NCBI GenBank assembly: GCA_964622465.1
Contig: CAZUQH010000047.1
Location: 1-8,170 of the forward strand
Length of the DNA stretch: 8,170 nt
DNA from: CAZUQH01 sp964622465
GTDB taxonomy: Bacteria > CG03 > CAZUQH01
Reading direction: 5' to 3'
Positions 6,196 through 8,170 of this stretch are shown here, piece after piece (the stretch's first letter is position 1; the number at the start of each line of letters is the position of its first letter). Under the pieces are notes generated by a model. It saw nothing but the letters and a program-made list of their open reading frames with translations, had not been told where the DNA came from and made no database searches. The position numbers were made by a program, and so were the translations under genes.

Positions 6196-7735
6196 ACCAG
6201 ATATATCTCGCCAGGAAGTAAAAAAACAGCCAGCCGAAATCCGGCGGCACAACTTTGATGAGGTAGCGCTCGGATTTACTGAAGAGCAGGCGCGCATCGA
6301 AGCATCCCGTTGCATTCAGTGCCCAAAGCCATTCTGCGTTGACGGTTGCCCTGTCGGAATAGACATTCCGGGATTCATAAAGGAAATAAGAGAAGGAAAT
6401 TTTAAACGCTCGTTTGAAATCTTACATGACCGGAACTTGTTACCTGCTATATGTGGCCGTGTTTGCCCACAGGAAGACCAGTGCGAAAAATTGTGTATTC
6501 TCGGTAAGAGAAAACAGCCAGTGAATATCGGGAAACTTGAGAGATTTGTTGCTGACTGGGCTCAAGAGCATAGCGCAGAAGGTTCTGCCATTACAAGTCA
6601 TTCTGAGCGTAGCGAAGAATCACGTATCGTAAAAGAACCAGATGTTTCACCAGAGTCTGTACTTGAGCGTAGCGAAGGGGTTCAGCGTGATAGGGCTGGA
6701 ATAGGCCCCACAATCTCTAATCCTGTCATTCCCGGGACAAATGTTGCCGTCATTGGTTCTGGCCCCGGTGGTCTCACGTGTGCATCAGAGCTTGCAAAAC
6801 TCGGGTACAGGGTAACGATTTTTGAAGGCCTTCACAAACCAGGCGGGGTTCTTATCTATGGTATCCCTGAATTTCGGCTTCCAAAAAAAGTTGTTGAAAA
6901 AGAGATAAATGCGCTTGAAAAGCTCGGCGTAGAAATCCGCACAAACGTTCTTGTCGGCAGGACGGTAACGATAGACGAGCTGTTTGACCGTGGTTACAAA
7001 GCGGTATTCATTGCAAGCGGGGCAGGCCTACCTAAATTTCTTGGAATACCTGGAGAGAATCTGAGCGGTGTCTATTCAGCAAATGAATTCCTTACCAGAT
7101 CTAATCTTATGAAAGCATACCTTTTTCCTGAGTCTGATACGCCAATAATCCGCGGCAAGAGAGTAGCAGTGGTCGGCGGCGGGAACGTTGCTATGGATTC
7201 TGCACGTACAGCTCTCCGGCTCGGTGCCCAGAAAGTATACGATGTCTATCGCCGCTCGCGAGTTGAAATGCCAGCACGTAATGAGGAGATTGAAAATGCA
7301 ATAGAAGAAGGCGTGGAACTCATGTTTCTTGCACTGCCGATACGAGTCGTTGGTGACGAGAATGGATGGGTTAGAGGACTGATATGCCAGCGTATGGAAC
7401 TTGGTGAGCCAGATGAATCCGGCAGGAGGCGGCCAGTGCCCATCCCGGATAGCGAGTTTGAGTTGCAAGTTGATGTGCTTGTGGTTGCTATAAGTACTGG
7501 CGCAAATCCACTTATTATGCAGACGACGCCAGGCCTCAAAACAAACAAATGGGGATATATCATCGCAGATGCTGATACAGGCGCGACTTCGCATCCCGGC
7601 ATTTTTGCAGGTGGCGATATTGTTAGCGGTTCAGCGACCGTTATTCTTGCAATGGGCACTGGCCGCCGTGCTGCCTCCACCATCCACCGTTATATCCAAT
7701 CAGGCGCCAAATCCTGGCCACCAGAAAAAGAGTAA
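6188..7735 (+). CDS. nfnB: NfnB-type NADPH-binding flavoprotein (GltD-like; ferredoxin:NADP oxidoreductase beta / sulfide dehydrogenase large subunit) with an inserted linker
   Basis: This is the large partner of NfnA. The 515 residues are about 45 more than the usual 465-470. The N-terminal Fe-S domain has CIQC...C...C (Cys42, 45, 50, 54) with FCVDGCPVGIDIPGF, and CGRVCPQEDQCEKLC (Cys89, 93, 99, 103). These supply ligands for two [4Fe-4S] clusters. The FAD Rossmann motif is IGSGPGG (189-195), followed by KPGGVLIYGIPEFRLPK (217-233). The NADPH Rossmann motif is VVGGGNVAMDSARTALRLGA (328-347), and the C-terminal FAD motif is IFAGGDIVSGSATVI (472-486). The extra residues (about 129-184) contain SHSERSEESR and LERSEG, the translation of dispersed repeats. 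A TTG at 6182 is in frame, but ATG 6188 is preferred; it overlaps nfnA by eight bases. It lacks the large glutamate synthase subunit as a neighbour, so plain GltD is less likely. Confidence 0.92.
   Translation: MPKPDISRQEVKKQPAEIRRHNFDEVALGFTEEQARIEASRCIQCPKPFCVDGCPVGIDIPGFIKEIREGNFKRSFEILHDRNLLPAICGRVCPQEDQCEKLCILGKRKQPVNIGKLERFVADWAQEHSAEGSAITSHSERSEESRIVKEPDVSPESVLERSEGVQRDRAGIGPTISNPVIPGTNVAVIGSGPGGLTCASELAKLGYRVTIFEGLHKPGGVLIYGIPEFRLPKKVVEKEINALEKLGVEIRTNVLVGRTVTIDELFDRGYKAVFIASGAGLPKFLGIPGENLSGVYSANEFLTRSNLMKAYLFPESDTPIIRGKRVAVVGGGNVAMDSARTALRLGAQKVYDVYRRSRVEMPARNEEIENAIEEGVELMFLALPIRVVGDENGWVRGLICQRMELGEPDESGRRRPVPIPDSEFELQVDVLVVAISTGANPLIMQTTPGLKTNKWGYIIADADTGATSHPGIFAGGDIVSGSATVILAMGTGRRAASTIHRYIQSGAKSWPPEKE
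6597..6621. repeat. dispersed repeat copy 1 in nfnB (GTCATTCTGA...GAAGAATC)
   Basis: The left half GTCATTCTGA (6597-6606) and right half GAAGAATC (6614-6621) match the repeat in pabBC, here around the short centre GCGTAGC. ATTCT and AGAAT can pair. Read in frame it gives SHSERSEES, a peptide I recognise as a frequent translation of such repeats in diverse bacterial genomes (from memory, not searched). Confidence 0.7.
6664..6683. repeat. dispersed repeat copy 2 in nfnB (TGAGCGTAGCGAAG core)
   Basis: The 14-bp core TGAGCGTAGCGAAG (6664-6677) is identical to 6604-6617 in copy 1. It lies exactly 60 bases downstream, so both copies are read in the same frame (ERSE). It continues as GGGTTC instead of AATCAC, which suggests a sister variant of the same repeat family and not a simple 60-bp duplication. 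Confidence 0.65.
6724..6739. repeat. possible third repeat fragment, TGTCATTCCCGGGACA
   Basis: TGTCATTC matches the left edge of the pabBC repeat, where the shared string extends to CCTGTCATTC. Here it runs into a CCCGGG palindrome, with TGTC and GACA at the ends. It sits just before the FAD-binding fold, at the end of the insertion. It is short, so it may be chance. Confidence 0.35.
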
Positions 7736-7744
7736 GCACTCTTT
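7727..7744. terminator. small hairpin at the nfnB stop codon, weak candidate terminator
   Basis: AAAGAGT (7727-7733) and ACTCTTT (7738-7744) form a perfect 7-bp stem with loop AAGC. The nfnB stop TAA (7733-7735) begins at the base of the loop. The stem is AT-rich and the + strand has only three Ts after CTC, so termination is probably weak. On the - strand the stem is followed by TTTTT counting the stem's own As, so it may act from either side. A T-run (7772-7777, TTTTTC) lies 28 bases on, without a stem of its own. Confidence 0.35.
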
Positions 7745-7778
7745 GATAATATAGAACTGTAATATAGGGCTGTTTTTC

Positions 7779-7807
7779 TTGCAAATTGTCCCTTTCTATA
7801 CTATAAT
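7779..7807 (+). promoter_or_regulatory. sigma70-type promoter of ssrA
   Basis: TTGCAA (7779-7784) and a perfect TATAAT (7802-7807) are 17 bases apart. The expected start falls at about 7814-7816, at or within two bases of the mature tmRNA 5' end, so the precursor would have almost no leader. Confidence 0.75.
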
Positions 7808-7815
7808 TAGTTCAT

Positions 7816-8170
7816 GGGGGTGAATGGTCTCGACAGGGGTATAAGGAAGCGACAGGCTGCAGGCCGTGGTTGGTCGTAGCCACGTTAAAATTCGGCCAAA
7901 ACACAAACGCTGATTACAATATGGCGTACGCTACCTGCTAAGTAGGTAACGGCTCGTCCCCTTTTGTCCGTTGGAGAGGTAACGGGTTAATATAGACGGA
8001 ATAGTCCATCCGGTTGCCCTAACCGGAATGGGCGAAACTTTAAGGGATATGCCTGGTGACATCCCGCCGGTGGGAGATAACCGGGCGAGAGAAAAATACG
8101 CCGGACATGCCTGTAGTAGCCGCGCTGCCGTACTTCTGGACGCGGGTTTCGATACCCGCCACCTCCACCA
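7816..8170 (+). ncRNA. ssrA: tmRNA (transfer-messenger RNA), complete
   Basis: tmRNA rescues stalled ribosomes with SmpB and tags the unfinished protein for proteolysis. The 355-nt gene starts GGGGGTGAATGGTCTCGACAGGGG-like and ends with an encoded CCA at 8168-8170. The acceptor stem GGGGGTG (7816-7822) pairs with CACCTCC (8160-8166) with one G-U pair. The T-arm stem is GCGGG/CCCGC around an 8-base loop TTTCGATA (8147-8154); seven is usual. Helix 2 is supported by ACAGGC (7852-7857) with GCCTGT (8109-8114). Pseudoknot 1 is clear: CGTGG (7865-7869) pairs with CCACG (7880-7884), and loop TTGGTCG (7870-7876) with CGGCCAA (7893-7899). The first Ala codon after it is GCT 7909. This gives the tag ADYNMAYATC, ending at TAA 7939-7941 in the loop of hairpin TACCTGC/GTAGGTA (7932-7948). 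The layout is the one-piece form. Confidence 0.97.
7909..7941 (+). other. tmRNA tag-peptide reading frame, deduced ADYNMAYATC
   Basis: The frame GCT-GAT-TAC-AAT-ATG-GCG-TAC-GCT-ACC-TGC-TAA begins nine bases after pseudoknot 1, close to the spacing in E. coli. It has ten codons, the same number as the E. coli tag. The stop lies in a hairpin loop, as in other tmRNAs. The end Tyr-Ala-Thr-Cys differs from the usual Leu-Ala-Ala type. Other frames stop at once or run past the hairpin. Confidence 0.6.

Noticed and set aside
6604..6677. CRISPR-like array in nfnB
   Set aside because: There are only two short 14-bp units inside a conserved coding frame; they are better explained as dispersed repeats.
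7076..7683. Two - strand open frames (172 and 145 codons) opposite nfnB
   Set aside because: They are antisense to the conserved NADPH-binding region of NfnB, with no recognised motif and no promoter or Shine-Dalgarno sequence noticed.
6188..7735. Small subunit of NADPH glutamate synthase (GltD)
   Set aside because: It has the same fold family, but it is paired with NfnA and no large glutamate synthase subunit is present in the window.
7894..7899. GGC at 7894 as the tmRNA resume codon, giving a tag starting GQNTN
   Set aside because: These bases pair in pseudoknot 1; the resume codon should lie about 10 bases beyond it, at GCT 7909.

Overview
This window looks like chromosomal sequence from an anaerobic bacterium, probably from a little-studied or uncultured lineage. 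The reasons are the NfnAB-type flavin oxidoreductase pair, the AAA/DUF4143 ATPase, a pabB-pabC fusion, and short palindromic repeats inserted in frame into housekeeping genes. I cannot assign a genus. Every supported gene is on the + strand, and coding density is high.

Left region (1-1483) is the right-hand part of an IS200/IS605-type element. It holds the 3' end of a Y1 transposase gene (tnpA), an overlapping full-length tnpB, and a right-end hairpin followed by TTCAC. The same segment is the predicted 3' end of the TnpB guide RNA. The left end lies outside the window. TnpB has unusual residues at the RuvC-II position and in the zinc finger.

Middle-left (1484-3505): a short spacer holds an imperfect hairpin (1531-1563) and a good sigma70-type promoter. 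They precede a fused aminodeoxychorismate synthase component I / aminodeoxychorismate lyase gene of the 4-aminobenzoate (folate) pathway. The ATG lies only 13 bases past the -10 box, so the message may be nearly leaderless.

Centre to right (3521-7735) is an apparent four-gene operon. Its near-consensus promoter (TTGACA-16-TATAAT) is overlapped by a perfect 10-bp inverted repeat. The order is AAA/DUF4143 ATPase, smpB (4-base ATGA overlap), nfnA (4-base gap) and nfnB (8-base overlap). SmpB is the protein partner of tmRNA. NfnA and NfnB are the two subunits of an NADH-dependent reduced ferredoxin:NADP oxidoreductase or a close sulfide-dehydrogenase-like homologue. NfnB carries about 45 extra residues between its Fe-S and FAD domains, built from dispersed repeat sequence. 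A copy related to the first repeat lies in a linker of the pabBC product.

Right end (7779-8170): a promoter and the complete ssrA gene (tmRNA, 7816-8170), ending on an encoded CCA at the last base. Both parts of trans-translation (SmpB and tmRNA) therefore flank the nfn genes. The tag deduced from the pseudoknot position is ADYNMAYATC, which lacks the usual Leu-Ala-Ala-like end. This is the most striking oddity in the window, together with the in-frame repeat insertions.
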